The position numbers were made by a program, and so were the translations under genes. Source: Comamonadaceae bacterium (lineage in GTDB: Bacteria; Pseudomonadota; Gammaproteobacteria; Burkholderiales; Burkholderiaceae_C). From it: a stretch of 44,156 nucleotides of DNA. Shown piece by piece: positions 9,644 to 18,196 of this stretch. Numbering within the stretch: the stretch's first letter is position 1; every line of letters starts with the position of its first letter. The stretch lies in the NCBI GenBank assembly GCA_947447355.1, contig CANFJF010000028.1, positions 1 to 44,156 of the forward strand, in the 5' to 3' direction. A model generated the notes under the pieces. That model was given only the letters and a program-made list of their open reading frames with translations. It was not told the DNA's origin and made no database searches.

Positions 9644-10165
9644 ATGAACATTCGATGGAAACCCAGCGTCACAGTCGCCGCCGTGATTGCCCGAGATGTC
9701 GCCGGAGTGACGGAATTTTTGTTGGTGGAAGAGCACACACAAGACGGCTTGCGCTTGAACAACCCGGCCGGACATCTGGACCCCGGCGAAAGCCCGTTAG
9801 AGGGTTGCGCGCGCGAAACGCTGGAAGAAACGGCATTTCACTTTCAGCCGACAGCCTTGGTCGGGGTCTACTTGTCGCGCTTTGAAAAACCTATTGCGGG
9901 TCAAACGCAGACCGAGGACATCACCTACCTGCGCTTTGCCTACTGTGGTGAACTGGGTGAGTTCATGGCTGGGCAGGCTCTTGACGATGGCATTGTGCGC
10001 ACGCTGTGGCTCAGCGCTGACGCGATTCGCGCCTGCCCCGAACGCCACCGCAGCCCACTGCTGATCAAGTGCATGAACGACTATCTGGCTGGCCATCGGC
10101 ACCCGGTGGATGTCATCACCACTGACGCTAGCGTTTACCAAATCGGCAACGCCTCAAAGGCCTGA
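9644..10165 (+). CDS. Nudix hydrolase, NudJ-like
   Basis: A 173-aa pyrophosphohydrolase. The Nudix box is complete at residues about 45-67: GHLDPGESPLEGCARETLEE, matching G-x5-E-x7-RE-x2-EE. The family includes the E. coli thiamine-pyrophosphate / nucleotide phosphatase NudJ. I start at the ATG at 9644, with AAAGGA upstream (spacing about 13 nt); longer in-frame readings into the LysR gene have no support. NudJ-type genes usually sit immediately before mnmA, which here is about 10 kb downstream beyond a catabolic block. Convergent with the next LysR gene, with 6 bp between stops. Confidence 0.88.
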   Translation: MNIRWKPSVTVAAVIARDVAGVTEFLLVEEHTQDGLRLNNPAGHLDPGESPLEGCARETLEETAFHFQPTALVGVYLSRFEKPIAGQTQTEDITYLRFAYCGELGEFMAGQALDDGIVRTLWLSADAIRACPERHRSPLLIKCMNDYLAGHRHPVDVITTDASVYQIGNASKA

Positions 10166-10171
10166 ATCCGC

Positions 10172-11074
10172 TCAGGCGCGCGCCGTCAGCACCGCGCGCA
10201 AATGCGCATGAAACATCTTGGCCGGCGCGCGCAGGGCGGCCCCGTGGCGCGTCGTCAGCCCGAGCACACGTGACACGGCCGGCGCGTGCAGGGGAATGCC
10301 AATCATCGACGGGTGCGACTCGGGCAAAGCCAAGCGCGGCACCGCCGCCACGCCCAGCCCAGCCTCGACCATGCCGAGCAGTGTCGCCACATGGCTGACT
10401 TCAAACCGGTAGACCGGATCGATACCGGCTTTGGCCATGGCGTCGTCCAGCAACTGGCGGTTGCCGCTGGAGCGTGCCGCCGTCATCAGCCGCTCGTCGC
10501 TCAACGCCGACCACGCGATTGACGGCTGCGCGGCCAGCGGATGGTCACGCCGCATGGCCAGCACAAACGGGTCGGTGTGAATCGGCTCAAAGTCAATGCC
10601 CGGCACCTGCGTGCCTAAAAAACTGATGCCGAAATCAGACTCGCCAGACATCACGCTGGCCAGCACCTGACTCGCCCCCTCGTCGATCACACGCACCCGG
10701 ATCAAGGGATAGTGTTCGGTGAAAGAGCCCAGCACCGAGGGCAAAAAATGAATCGCTGCTGAAGGCACACAAGCCACCGTCACCCTGCCACTGCCACTCG
10801 CGGCAATGTCCGAGATGCCGAGGATGGCGAATTCGAGGTCGTCCAGCGCAGCTTGGGCGCGCTCTAAAAAGACCCGGCCCATGGCGGTCAATTCGACCGA
10901 GCGGGTGGTCCGGTTGAACAGCCGCGCACCTAGAATCGTCTCTAACTTGTCGATGCGCCGGCTCAGCGCTGGAGCCGACAAATGGATGTGGTCGGCCGCC
11001 GCCCGAAAACTTCCGCGCTCGGCGACGGCGACAAAAGCCTGCAATTGCTGCAAATCGAAATTGATGCGTGACAT
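10172..11074 (-). CDS. LysR-family transcriptional regulator
   Basis: A 300-aa LysR protein of standard length: HTH at residues about 7-66 (LQQLQAFVAVAERGSFRAAA, LSAPALSRRIDKLETILG, LFNRTTRSVELTAMG), then the two-lobe effector domain starting near VTVACVPSAAIHFLPSVL. It is divergent from a Bug binding-protein gene and a lyase gene across 86 bp, the standard layout for a LysR activator of a catabolic operon. The likely regulon is therefore 11161-13521 and possibly further. The effector is presumably the substrate or an intermediate of that pathway, unidentified. Confidence 0.91.
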   Translation of the reverse strand: MSRINFDLQQLQAFVAVAERGSFRAAADHIHLSAPALSRRIDKLETILGARLFNRTTRSVELTAMGRVFLERAQAALDDLEFAILGISDIAASGSGRVTVACVPSAAIHFLPSVLGSFTEHYPLIRVRVIDEGASQVLASVMSGESDFGISFLGTQVPGIDFEPIHTDPFVLAMRRDHPLAAQPSIAWSALSDERLMTAARSSGNRQLLDDAMAKAGIDPVYRFEVSHVATLLGMVEAGLGVAAVPRLALPESHPSMIGIPLHAPAVSRVLGLTTRHGAALRAPAKMFHAHLRAVLTARA

Positions 11075-11160
11075 GCAGTAATGCTATCAAAAATTGCACT
11101 TCACTGAATGATGTGTCCGTCGCATGATAGCGGCCATCACCAGATTCATCGGAGATTGGC

Positions 11161-12132
11161 ATGCAAACCAGAACCACTTTATGCACGGCACTGTTGATGG
11201 CCAGTCTGGCCCTGGCCGACCCGGCGCTGGCGCAAAGCTGGCCCGATAAAACTGTCACCATCGTCGTGCCGACCGCCGCTGGCGGCGCCAACGACGCGAT
11301 GGCCCGCATCATTGCGCAGGGTCTGAGCGCGCGGCTGGGCAAAGCGGTGGTGGTCGACAACAAGGCCGGCGCCAATGGTGCCATCGCAGCAGAATTCGTT
11401 GCTCGCGCCGCGCCGGACGGCTACACCCTCATGTTTGGCTACATCGCCACCCATGGCATCAACCCGGCGCTGCAAAAACTGCGTTATGACCCGGTGGCCG
11501 ACTTTGAGCCGATCGGCATGGTGGCGGCATCGCCCACGGTGCTGGTCGCGAACACTGCCGTACCGGTCAAAAACGCCAAGGAACTGGTGCAGCTGATCAA
11601 GTCCAAGCCCGACACCTTCAGCTACGCCACCGCCGGTAACGGCACGGCGCCGCACATCGCCGGCGAGCTCTTCAAGCTGTCGGCCGGCTTGGACGTGGTC
11701 AGCGTGCCTTACAAAGGGTCAGCGCCCGCCGTCGTCGACACCATTGCCGGCAACACGCAGTACATGTTCCCTAGCTTGTTCACGGCTTACCCGCAGATCA
11801 AGGGCGGCAAGCTGAAAGCCTTGGGCATCGCTGGTGAAAAGCGCTCGTCGGTGCTGCCGGACGTGCCCACGCTCGCCGAGCAGGGCATTGCGAATGTCAA
11901 CATGTCGCAGTGGTACGCCATGTTTGCGCCGGCCAAAACACCGAAGGCGGTGATCGACAGATTGAACCGCGAGATGAACGCTGTGCTGGCTGACAAACTA
12001 GCCGCTAAAAGAATTGAAGACCAGGGCGCCGAGGTTGAAACCGGCACACCCGAGCAGCTCAAAACGCTGGTGCAAAAAGAAGTGACGCATTGGAAAAATG
12101 TCGTCAGCGCCGCGAAAATCAGAGTCGAGTAA
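11161..12132 (+). CDS. Bug/TctC-family periplasmic substrate-binding protein
   Basis: Periplasmic solute receptor of the tripartite tricarboxylate transporter family, 323 aa. The signal peptide (residues 1-24) ends PALAQS. Family motifs follow: WPDKTVTIVVPTAAGGANDAMAR (ligand loop GGANDA), VVVDNKAGANGAIAAEFVA, APDGYTLMFG, YATAGNGTAPHIAGELF and VPTLAEQG. Ligands of the family are mostly carboxylates. A good ribosome site (CGGAGA) precedes the ATG. No TctA or TctB membrane gene is near, as is common for Bug proteins. It heads a two-gene unit with the downstream lyase and is divergent from a LysR gene. Confidence 0.93.
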   Translation: MQTRTTLCTALLMASLALADPALAQSWPDKTVTIVVPTAAGGANDAMARIIAQGLSARLGKAVVVDNKAGANGAIAAEFVARAAPDGYTLMFGYIATHGINPALQKLRYDPVADFEPIGMVAASPTVLVANTAVPVKNAKELVQLIKSKPDTFSYATAGNGTAPHIAGELFKLSAGLDVVSVPYKGSAPAVVDTIAGNTQYMFPSLFTAYPQIKGGKLKALGIAGEKRSSVLPDVPTLAEQGIANVNMSQWYAMFAPAKTPKAVIDRLNREMNAVLADKLAAKRIEDQGAEVETGTPEQLKTLVQKEVTHWKNVVSAAKIRVE

Positions 12133-12171
12133 ATTCACGCCACCCACTTTTCACACTCCAAAGAAAAAGCC

Positions 12172-13521
12172 ATGCCCTCCTCCATCATTGACTCCAAAAT
12201 CTTCGGCGACATGTTCAGCGACGCCGCCATGCGCCACGTCTGGAGCGACGAAAATCGCACCGCCAAATACCTAGACATCGAACGTGCGCTGGCCAAGGTG
12301 CAGGGCGAGCTCGGCATCATCCCGAAAGAAGCGGCCGCCGAAATCGTCAAGAACTGCGAGCCCAGTCAGATCGACTGGGTCAAGCTCAAGGCCAAGACCG
12401 AGCAGATCGGCTACCCGATCATTGCGGTGGTGAACCAGATCAACGCCCACTGCAAAGACAAACTCGGCGAGTACTGCCACTGGGGCACCACCACCCAAGA
12501 CATCACCGACACGGCGATGGTGCTGCAAATCCGCGAAGGTCTGGCGTTGGTGGAGGCTGACTTGAAAGAGATTTCAGACTCGCTCGCCAAGCTGGCCCTG
12601 ACACACCGTGACACGCCGATCATCGGCCGCAGCAATTTGCAGCAAGCCACGCCCATCACCTTCGGCTACAAGATGGCCAGCATCCTGGCCGGCATCGAGC
12701 GCCACCGTGAGCGCTTGGAGCAACTCAAGCCGCGCGTGCTGGTCGGTGAATTCGGCGGCGCTTCGGGCACCTTGTCATCGCTGAAAACCGGCGCGATGGA
12801 AACCCAGGCCGGTCTGATGAAAGAACTCGGCCTCGGTCAGCCCTTGATCTCGTGGCACACCGTGCGCGACAACTTTGCCGAAGTCGGCGCCTTTCTCGGT
12901 ATTGTTGGCGGCTCGCTCGGCAAGATCGCCATGGACGTCAAGTTGATGATGCAAACCGAAGTGGCCGAGGTCTTTGAGCCCTTCGCGACCGGCCGGGGCT
13001 CGTCGTCGACCATGCCGCAAAAGCGCAATCCGATCTCCTGCCTTTACATTCACGCCAACATCTCGGTGGTGCGCCAGCTTGCGGCGTCGCTGATGGACGC
13101 GATGGTGGCTGACCACGAGCGTTCGACCGGTCCGTGGGAAATTGAATGGGTGGCGATGCCGGAAATTTTCTGCCTGATGTCGGGCGCCTTGAAGCAGACC
13201 AAGTTCATTTTGGCCGGGCTGGAAGTGGACGCCGATCAGATGCGCCGCAACATTGACATGACGCATGGTCTGGTGATGTCCGAGGCCGTGATGATGGGGC
13301 TTGGTCCTTACATTGGCCGCGAGTACGCGCACGATCTGGTTTATGACATCTGCCGCGACGCGCTGCAGAAAAAACGCCCGCTGATCGATCTGTTGGCCGA
13401 GCACCCGGAGATCAACAAGCATGTCACGCGCGAACAGCTGGCGAGTTTTTGCGACCCGATGAACAACCTCGGGCAAGCTGGCGTGATGGTCGATCGTGTG
13501 CTGGCGGCGCGTCGGATCTGA
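12172..13521 (+). CDS. Fumarase/aspartase-superfamily lyase (PcaB / adenylosuccinate-lyase-like)
   Basis: A 449-aa homotetramer-type lyase or cycloisomerase. The superfamily signature is clear: GRGSSSTMPQKRNPISC (catalytic Ser loop) around residues 280-296, HWGTTTQDITDTAM near residue 104, and GRSNLQQATPITFG. The closest groups are 3-carboxy-cis,cis-muconate cycloisomerase and adenylosuccinate lyase; the sequence alone does not settle which. A purine role is less likely because the gene pairs with a Bug binding protein (39 bp upstream) under a LysR regulator, a catabolic setting. No other protocatechuate-pathway genes are in the window. It could remove a group from a substituted succinate or lactonise a muconate. 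Confidence 0.85.
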   Translation: MPSSIIDSKIFGDMFSDAAMRHVWSDENRTAKYLDIERALAKVQGELGIIPKEAAAEIVKNCEPSQIDWVKLKAKTEQIGYPIIAVVNQINAHCKDKLGEYCHWGTTTQDITDTAMVLQIREGLALVEADLKEISDSLAKLALTHRDTPIIGRSNLQQATPITFGYKMASILAGIERHRERLEQLKPRVLVGEFGGASGTLSSLKTGAMETQAGLMKELGLGQPLISWHTVRDNFAEVGAFLGIVGGSLGKIAMDVKLMMQTEVAEVFEPFATGRGSSSTMPQKRNPISCLYIHANISVVRQLAASLMDAMVADHERSTGPWEIEWVAMPEIFCLMSGALKQTKFILAGLEVDADQMRRNIDMTHGLVMSEAVMMGLGPYIGREYAHDLVYDICRDALQKKRPLIDLLAEHPEINKHVTREQLASFCDPMNNLGQAGVMVDRVLAARRI

Positions 13522-13531
13522 CCCTAGAATG

Positions 13532-13549
13532 CGCAGGGCGGACCCTGCG
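13532..13549 (+). terminator. Hairpin after the lyase gene (weak terminator candidate)
   Basis: CGCAGGG and CCCTGCG form a perfect 7-bp GC-rich stem with loop CGGA, 10 nt after the lyase stop. Only a short pyrimidine stretch (GTCCTTT) follows, so termination would be weak. It separates the 11161-13521 unit from the next Bug gene. Confidence 0.4.
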
Positions 13550-13605
13550 GCCGTCCTTTAAGACAAGCAGGCTCAAAGATATTCATCAGAATACGGGAGA
13601 CAACG

Positions 13606-14607
13606 ATGCAAGGCTTACAAAGACTTTTTCGGACCGGTCCTATGTGGCGTGCCCTGCTTGGCATTTTCTGCTTAGTCGGCGCCCTCGCTGCCCATGCGCA
13701 GGGCTACCCTTCGAAGCCGATTCGCTTGGTGATCGGCTTCGGGCCAGGCGGGCTCGGCGACATCGTCGCGCGGGCGCTGGCTCTGAAAATGACCGAGTCT
13801 ATGGGCCAAAGTGTCTTGGTTGAAAACATGCCCGGCGCAGGAGGCATCACGGCGGCTTCCACCGTGGCACGTGCAGTGCCGGACGGCCACACCTTGCTGC
13901 TGGTCAGCGGCCAGAACGCTTTCAGTCCGTCGCTGTTCAAGTCGCTGCCGTATGACCCTGTCAACAGCTTCAGCATGATTTCCACCTTGGGCACTTTCCA
14001 TTATTTGGTGGTGGTCGACAAGGACAGTCCACTCAAGACGCTGCGCGATGTAGTCGCTTTGGCCCAGCGTGACCCGGCGCATTTCAACGTCGGCACCATC
14101 AATATCGGCAGCGCCCAGAACCTGTCTGCGCAGTTGCTGTTCAGCATGGCCAAACTCGATGTCCCGATTGTTCCGTTCAAGTCGACAGGCGATGTGATCA
14201 CGGCACTGCGTGGACAGAGCATTCAGGTCGGTGTTGAAACCACCACCGGTGTGATTGGTCAGGTCAAGGGTGGCGCTCTGCGCGCGATCGCGGCCTCGTC
14301 GCCGAAGCGCTTGGCCATCTTGCCTGACATCCCCACTGTCGCCGAAAGCGGCTTGCCCGGATTGGCCACGTATGAAGCCGACTCATGGAACGGCATCGTC
14401 GCACCGGCGGGTACACCGCATGAGGTCGTCATGCGGTTGAACCGTGAAATTGCCAAGGCCATCGGTGCGCCAGATTTGAGGCAACGTCTCCAAGCCCTGG
14501 GCATCGAGCCCGGCTTCAGCACCCCCGAGGAGATGAAGCAGGTCTTCATTCGAGACGGCCTCAAGTGGGGTGCCGTGATCAGGCAGGCCAACATTGACAA
14601 GCAATGA
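13606..14607 (+). CDS. Bug/TctC-family periplasmic substrate-binding protein
   Basis: A 333-aa solute receptor. The signal peptide is long (residues about 1-32, ALAAHAQG cleavage region), with an upstream GGGAGA ribosome site. Family motifs: YPSKPIRLVIGFGPGGLGDIVAR, VLVENMPGAGGITAASTVA, VPDGHTLLLV, and IPTVAESGLPG near residue 245. It is the first gene of a same-strand series of catabolic genes extending to about 20488. No TctA/TctB partner is present. The ligand is presumably a carboxylate that the downstream aldolase, dehydrogenase and lactonase act on. Confidence 0.93.
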   Translation: MQGLQRLFRTGPMWRALLGIFCLVGALAAHAQGYPSKPIRLVIGFGPGGLGDIVARALALKMTESMGQSVLVENMPGAGGITAASTVARAVPDGHTLLLVSGQNAFSPSLFKSLPYDPVNSFSMISTLGTFHYLVVVDKDSPLKTLRDVVALAQRDPAHFNVGTINIGSAQNLSAQLLFSMAKLDVPIVPFKSTGDVITALRGQSIQVGVETTTGVIGQVKGGALRAIAASSPKRLAILPDIPTVAESGLPGLATYEADSWNGIVAPAGTPHEVVMRLNREIAKAIGAPDLRQRLQALGIEPGFSTPEEMKQVFIRDGLKWGAVIRQANIDKQ

Positions 14608-14651
14608 TGACTAAAGAATAAGCACAGAACATGATGATCACAGGAAAAAAT

Positions 14652-15416
14652 ATGAGCATGACACAAGAAGAGCAACAGTTGAGAATCGACCTCGCCGCTT
14701 GCTACCGATTGGTGGACCTGTACGGCATGAGTGACATGCTGCTCAACCACATCTCGGCCCGGGTGCCGGGCGACGAGGTGCACTTTCTCATCAACCCGTT
14801 TGGCATGATGTATGACGAGGTCACCGCCTCTAATTTGATCAAGGTGGCTCTGGATGGCACCGTCATCAGCAACCCGAATCCGCAGTACACCGTCAACCTG
14901 CCCGGGTATGTGATTCACAGCGCCATCCACGGTGCGCGTCACGATGTCGGTTGCGTGCTGCACACCCATACACCGGCGGGCATGGCGGTCTCTGCGTTGG
15001 AATGCGGGCTGCTGCCGCTCAACCAGACGGCGATGCGTTTTGCGGGAAGCGTGGCGTACCACGACTTTGAGGGCGTTGCGGTCGACACCGACGAACGCCA
15101 ACGCTTGGTGGACGACCTCGGCAACAACGATGTGATGATTTTGCGCAACCACGGACTGTTGGCGGTCGGTCAAACCGTGGCAGAAGCGTTCGTTAATATT
15201 CACCGGCTTGAGCGCGCTTGCCTGACCCAGTTGCTGACTCTGTCCAGCGGCGCCAAGATACAGATGCCCATTGCTGAGGTGGTCAACAAAACGTTCAACC
15301 AGTTGCGCCGAACGCCCTCACCCGATGCCGCTGGCCGGTTTCCACCGCACGGTGAGCGCGAGTGGCCAGCGCTGCTGCGCAGACTGGACAAAATCGACCC
15401 GAGCTATCGCAACTAA
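14652..15416 (+). CDS. Class II aldolase/adducin family protein
   Basis: Zn-dependent aldolase-fold protein of 254 aa; family members cleave or epimerise phosphorylated sugars or decarboxylate/cleave hydroxy-keto acids. Metal ligands are visible in VLHTHTPAG (two His) and LRNHGLL (third His); the segment INPFGMMYDEVTASNLIKV is typical of the adducin-like subgroup. I choose the ATG at 14652 because AGGA lies 7 nt upstream; an in-frame ATG at 14631 would add seven residues. It follows the Bug gene by 44 bp and precedes the 2-hydroxyacid dehydrogenase by 14 bp. The substrate is unknown. Confidence 0.87.
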   Translation: MSMTQEEQQLRIDLAACYRLVDLYGMSDMLLNHISARVPGDEVHFLINPFGMMYDEVTASNLIKVALDGTVISNPNPQYTVNLPGYVIHSAIHGARHDVGCVLHTHTPAGMAVSALECGLLPLNQTAMRFAGSVAYHDFEGVAVDTDERQRLVDDLGNNDVMILRNHGLLAVGQTVAEAFVNIHRLERACLTQLLTLSSGAKIQMPIAEVVNKTFNQLRRTPSPDAAGRFPPHGEREWPALLRRLDKIDPSYRN

Positions 15417-15430
15417 CCAGAGCCACATTC

Positions 15431-16372
15431 ATGAACCGACCTCGCGTATTACAAATCGGCCCCATCACACCGCCACTCGATGCCAACCTGCCCGCACTGG
15501 TGGACATTCATCCGCTGTGGAAGGAGTCCAACCCAGCCCAGTTTTTGGCCGAGCATGGCGCCGAGTTCAAAGGCATCGTCACGCATGTGCGGCATGCTTG
15601 CCCGGCCAGCTTGATGGCAGCATTGCCGCATGTTGGCGTCATCTCCAGTTTTGGTGCCGGCTACGACACGATTGACATCGCGGCGGCCCATCAGCGCGGT
15701 ATTCAGGTGGCCAACACGCCGAATGTTTTGAATGGCTGCGTCGCCGACTTGGCTTGGGGCTTGATGATCGATGTGGCCCGCGGCCTGTCGGCCACGGATC
15801 GTTTTGTGCGCCGCGGTGACTGGGCCAAGGGCCAGCAACGGCCCTTGATGACGCGTGTCGCGGGCAAAAAACTGGGACTGATCGGTTTCGGGGGCATCGG
15901 CCAAACGATTGCCAAGCGCGCAGCCGGCTTTGAGATGGATGTGCGCTACCACACGCGCCGTCCGGTTCAGGGCGTTGCGCAGTTGCACATGCCCAACTTG
16001 ATTGATCTGGCTCGCTGGGCCGACTTTCTCGTGGTGGCATGCATTGGCGGGCCAACGACGCAGCACCTGGTGTCTGCGCAGGTGTTGCAGGCGCTGGGCC
16101 CCAAAGGCATTTTGGTCAACATCGCACGCGGTTCAGTGGTGGACGAAGCCGCGCTGGTCACGGCTTTGAAAGAAGGTCTGATTTTGGGCGCCGGCATGGA
16201 TGTGTTTGAGAACGAACCCCATGTGCCCGAGGACTTGATGGCGTTGGACAACGTGGTGATGATGTCGCACATTGCCGGCTTCACCCGTGAGTCGCGCCTT
16301 GAAATGGAGCAACTGGTGTGCGACAACCTGATGGCCTATTTTGAGACCGGACAAGTCCTCACCCCGGTCTGA
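15431..16372 (+). CDS. D-isomer-specific 2-hydroxyacid dehydrogenase (copy 1)
   Basis: NAD(P)-dependent interconversion of a 2-oxo acid and a D-2-hydroxy acid, 313 aa. The Rossmann motif is GLIGFGGIGQTIAKR (about residue 150); the strand after it ends YHTRRP, whose Arg residues hint at NADPH. Catalytic residues are Arg in NIARGSVVDE, Glu in DVFENEP and His in MSHIAGFT. It resembles glyoxylate/hydroxypyruvate reductases. Start ATG 15431 was chosen over in-frame readings into the aldolase. A diverged paralogue lies at 19147-20112; both carry an unusual HPLWKE motif near residue 30. It is 14 bp downstream of the aldolase gene. Confidence 0.9.
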   Translation: MNRPRVLQIGPITPPLDANLPALVDIHPLWKESNPAQFLAEHGAEFKGIVTHVRHACPASLMAALPHVGVISSFGAGYDTIDIAAAHQRGIQVANTPNVLNGCVADLAWGLMIDVARGLSATDRFVRRGDWAKGQQRPLMTRVAGKKLGLIGFGGIGQTIAKRAAGFEMDVRYHTRRPVQGVAQLHMPNLIDLARWADFLVVACIGGPTTQHLVSAQVLQALGPKGILVNIARGSVVDEAALVTALKEGLILGAGMDVFENEPHVPEDLMALDNVVMMSHIAGFTRESRLEMEQLVCDNLMAYFETGQVLTPV

Positions 16373-16427
16373 GCCAACGCACTATTCGTGGTCAACCTGA
16401 AGATAGTCAAAGAAAACAGACATAACT

Positions 16428-16498
16428 GGTATGGCTGACGCGCCATGACTGAGGTGTTGATAGAGACCCATAATCGGCCCATCTAAAAAAGCCATACC
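16428..16498 (+). promoter_or_regulatory. Inverted repeat in the leader of the RraA-like gene
   Basis: GGTATGGCT (16428-16436) and AGCCATACC (16490-16498) are exact 9-bp inverted repeats 53 nt apart. The right arm directly abuts the ribosome site GGAGA of the gene starting at 16510. It could be paired regulator sites or an mRNA structure that masks the ribosome site. The 137-bp gap is the largest inside this operon-like series, so an internal promoter is plausible, but I found no convincing -35/-10 pair. Confidence 0.35.
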
Positions 16499-16509
16499 GG
16501 AGACACGAC

Positions 16510-17250
16510 ATGAAAAATGGCACTGGGAAAAAACTCACCGGCCGTGTGCCGCCCGAGGCCATCCGAACCATGACCTTGCAGCGGCTGCCGGCCGATCTGC
16601 TGCAACGCTTCGCCGCCATTGACGACCTCACGGGAACGCTGTCTGACGCGATGGACAAATTGGGCCTCGCTGGCGCTATACCGGCGTGTGTTTTGGCACC
16701 GACCTTGCCACTCAAGCGTCTTTTAGGTCAGGCGGTCACGGTGCGCAACGTGGAGCGAACTGAGAGTCCGACGCACAGTGCCGCCAGCGGCAAGGGAAAG
16801 ATGGGCGAGCACGAGGCCTACAACCTCGCGGAGCCTGGCGACGTGGTGGTGATTGAAGGTCTGACCGGGGTCTCCAATATGGGTGGACAGTCGGCCACAC
16901 TGGCGCACCGCTCGCAATGTGCCGGCGCGGTCATCGACGGATCGTTTCGGGACCCTGATGCCTCACGCGGTCTGGGCTTTCCAATCTGGTCGCGCGGCGT
17001 GACGCCGATTACCGGCAAGTGGCGTCTGGAAACGGTCGAGATCAACGGCCGTGTGCGCATCGCCGGTGTCTCGGTGAATGCCGGCGACTTGGTCGCAGCC
17101 GATGAAGCTGGCGTTGTGTTCGTGCCCTTTGTTCACGCTGCCGCCGTGCTGGCCGAGGCGGAAAAAATCGACCAAGGTGACCGTCGCCAAAAGAGCGACA
17201 TCCAAGCCGGTATCGATCTGGCAACGCTGGCTGCCACCCAATACAAATAA
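16510..17250 (+). CDS. RraA-family protein (4-hydroxy-2-oxo-acid aldolase-like)
   Basis: A 246-aa protein of the RraA / HMG-aldolase fold. Characteristic pieces are TGTLSDAMDKLGL near the N-terminus, GQAVTVRNVE, LAEPGDVVVIEG, then the active-site run GGQSATLAHRSQCAGAVIDG followed by SFRD, where the Arg-Asp pair binds substrate and metal in HMG/CHA aldolases, and ADEAGVVFVP. The enzyme group cleaves 4-hydroxy-4-methyl-2-oxoglutarate-like acids to two oxo acids or decarboxylates oxaloacetate. The RNase-E-inhibitor role of E. coli RraA is unlikely in this catabolic setting. A 20-bp gap separates it from the lactonase gene. Confidence 0.85.
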   Translation: MKNGTGKKLTGRVPPEAIRTMTLQRLPADLLQRFAAIDDLTGTLSDAMDKLGLAGAIPACVLAPTLPLKRLLGQAVTVRNVERTESPTHSAASGKGKMGEHEAYNLAEPGDVVVIEGLTGVSNMGGQSATLAHRSQCAGAVIDGSFRDPDASRGLGFPIWSRGVTPITGKWRLETVEINGRVRIAGVSVNAGDLVAADEAGVVFVPFVHAAAVLAEAEKIDQGDRRQKSDIQAGIDLATLAATQYK

Positions 17251-17270
17251 AAAATACACACAGAGCACAC

Positions 17271-18167
17271 ATGAAGACAGAAACCGATCTCCACATCGAT
17301 TGCGTTGTGCAGTCCGCCGACATTCTGGGTGAAGTGCCGCGTTGGTGTGACCGCAGCCAGCGCCTCTGGTGGGTCGATGTGCGGCGTCCGGCGTTGCAGT
17401 ACGTGCATCCTGCCACTGGACGCTATGCGGCCCAGCGGCTGCATCCCGACCTCGTCACGGGTTCGATGGTGCTGCGGGAATCAGCCGGCTTCGTGTTGGC
17501 CACGGGCAGCGGCATTTACCTGTACGACCCCACCACCGAACTGCCGGCGCAGCGCATTGCACACCCTGAAGACGGCCGACCAGGGATGCGGCTGAACGAC
17601 GGCAAATGCGACCGTCGGGGTCGCTTCTGGGTGGGCAGCATGCACGACACGCAGCGCGACCCTGTGGGCACGTTGTACCGACTGGACGCAGACCACACGT
17701 GCACCGCCATGCTGGACGGTTTTGTGCTGCCCAACTCGCTGTGCTGGAGCCCTGACGACAAGACGATGTACTTTGCCGACACGCACAACCAAGTGCTGTG
17801 GGCTTTTGACTACGACCTTGATGCGGGTGCTATCTCCAATCGGCGGGTGCTCAAAGACTGGACCTACCAAATCGGCCGGCCCGATGGTGCCACCGTGGAC
17901 GCTGAAGGTTTCCTGTGGATCTGCATGGTGGCTTCTGGGCAACTGATGCGTCTTGCACCTGATGGGCGGATTGACCGCGCCATCCAGCTGCCGGTCACCA
18001 ACCCAACTTGCCCGGCGTTCGGTGGTGAGCGTCTCGACCGGCTTTACATCACCAGCCATTCGCAACGCTTCACGCCTGAACAGCAGGCCCACGAGCCATT
18101 GGCCGGTGCACTGCTAGCGCTGGATGTCGGCGTGTCCGGCCTGCCTGAACCCCGCTTTGCGGGCTGA
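17271..18167 (+). CDS. SMP-30/gluconolactonase family protein
   Basis: Six-bladed propeller lactonase, 298 aa, predicted to hydrolyse a sugar or hydroxy-acid lactone. Metal-site residues appear in order: Glu in LGEVPRW, Asn in MRLNDGKCDRRGRFWVGSM, Asn in VLPNSLCWSPDDKTMYFADT and Asp in RPDGATVDAEGFLW. No signal peptide, so cytoplasmic. It lies 20 bp after the RraA-like gene and 29 bp before the next Bug gene, clearly the same transcription unit. Together with the aldolases and 2-hydroxyacid dehydrogenases it points to a pathway with a lactone intermediate. Confidence 0.9.
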   Translation: MKTETDLHIDCVVQSADILGEVPRWCDRSQRLWWVDVRRPALQYVHPATGRYAAQRLHPDLVTGSMVLRESAGFVLATGSGIYLYDPTTELPAQRIAHPEDGRPGMRLNDGKCDRRGRFWVGSMHDTQRDPVGTLYRLDADHTCTAMLDGFVLPNSLCWSPDDKTMYFADTHNQVLWAFDYDLDAGAISNRRVLKDWTYQIGRPDGATVDAEGFLWICMVASGQLMRLAPDGRIDRAIQLPVTNPTCPAFGGERLDRLYITSHSQRFTPEQQAHEPLAGALLALDVGVSGLPEPRFAG

Positions 18168-18196
18168 TTTTTCGTCATACACCTGGAGACAATCTC

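Noticed and set aside
12172..13521. Calling the lyase purB on the basis of the E. coli order nudJ-mnmA-hflD-purB
   Set aside because: It lies on the other side of mnmA, inside a LysR/Bug catabolic unit, and hflD is absent; the family label is safer.
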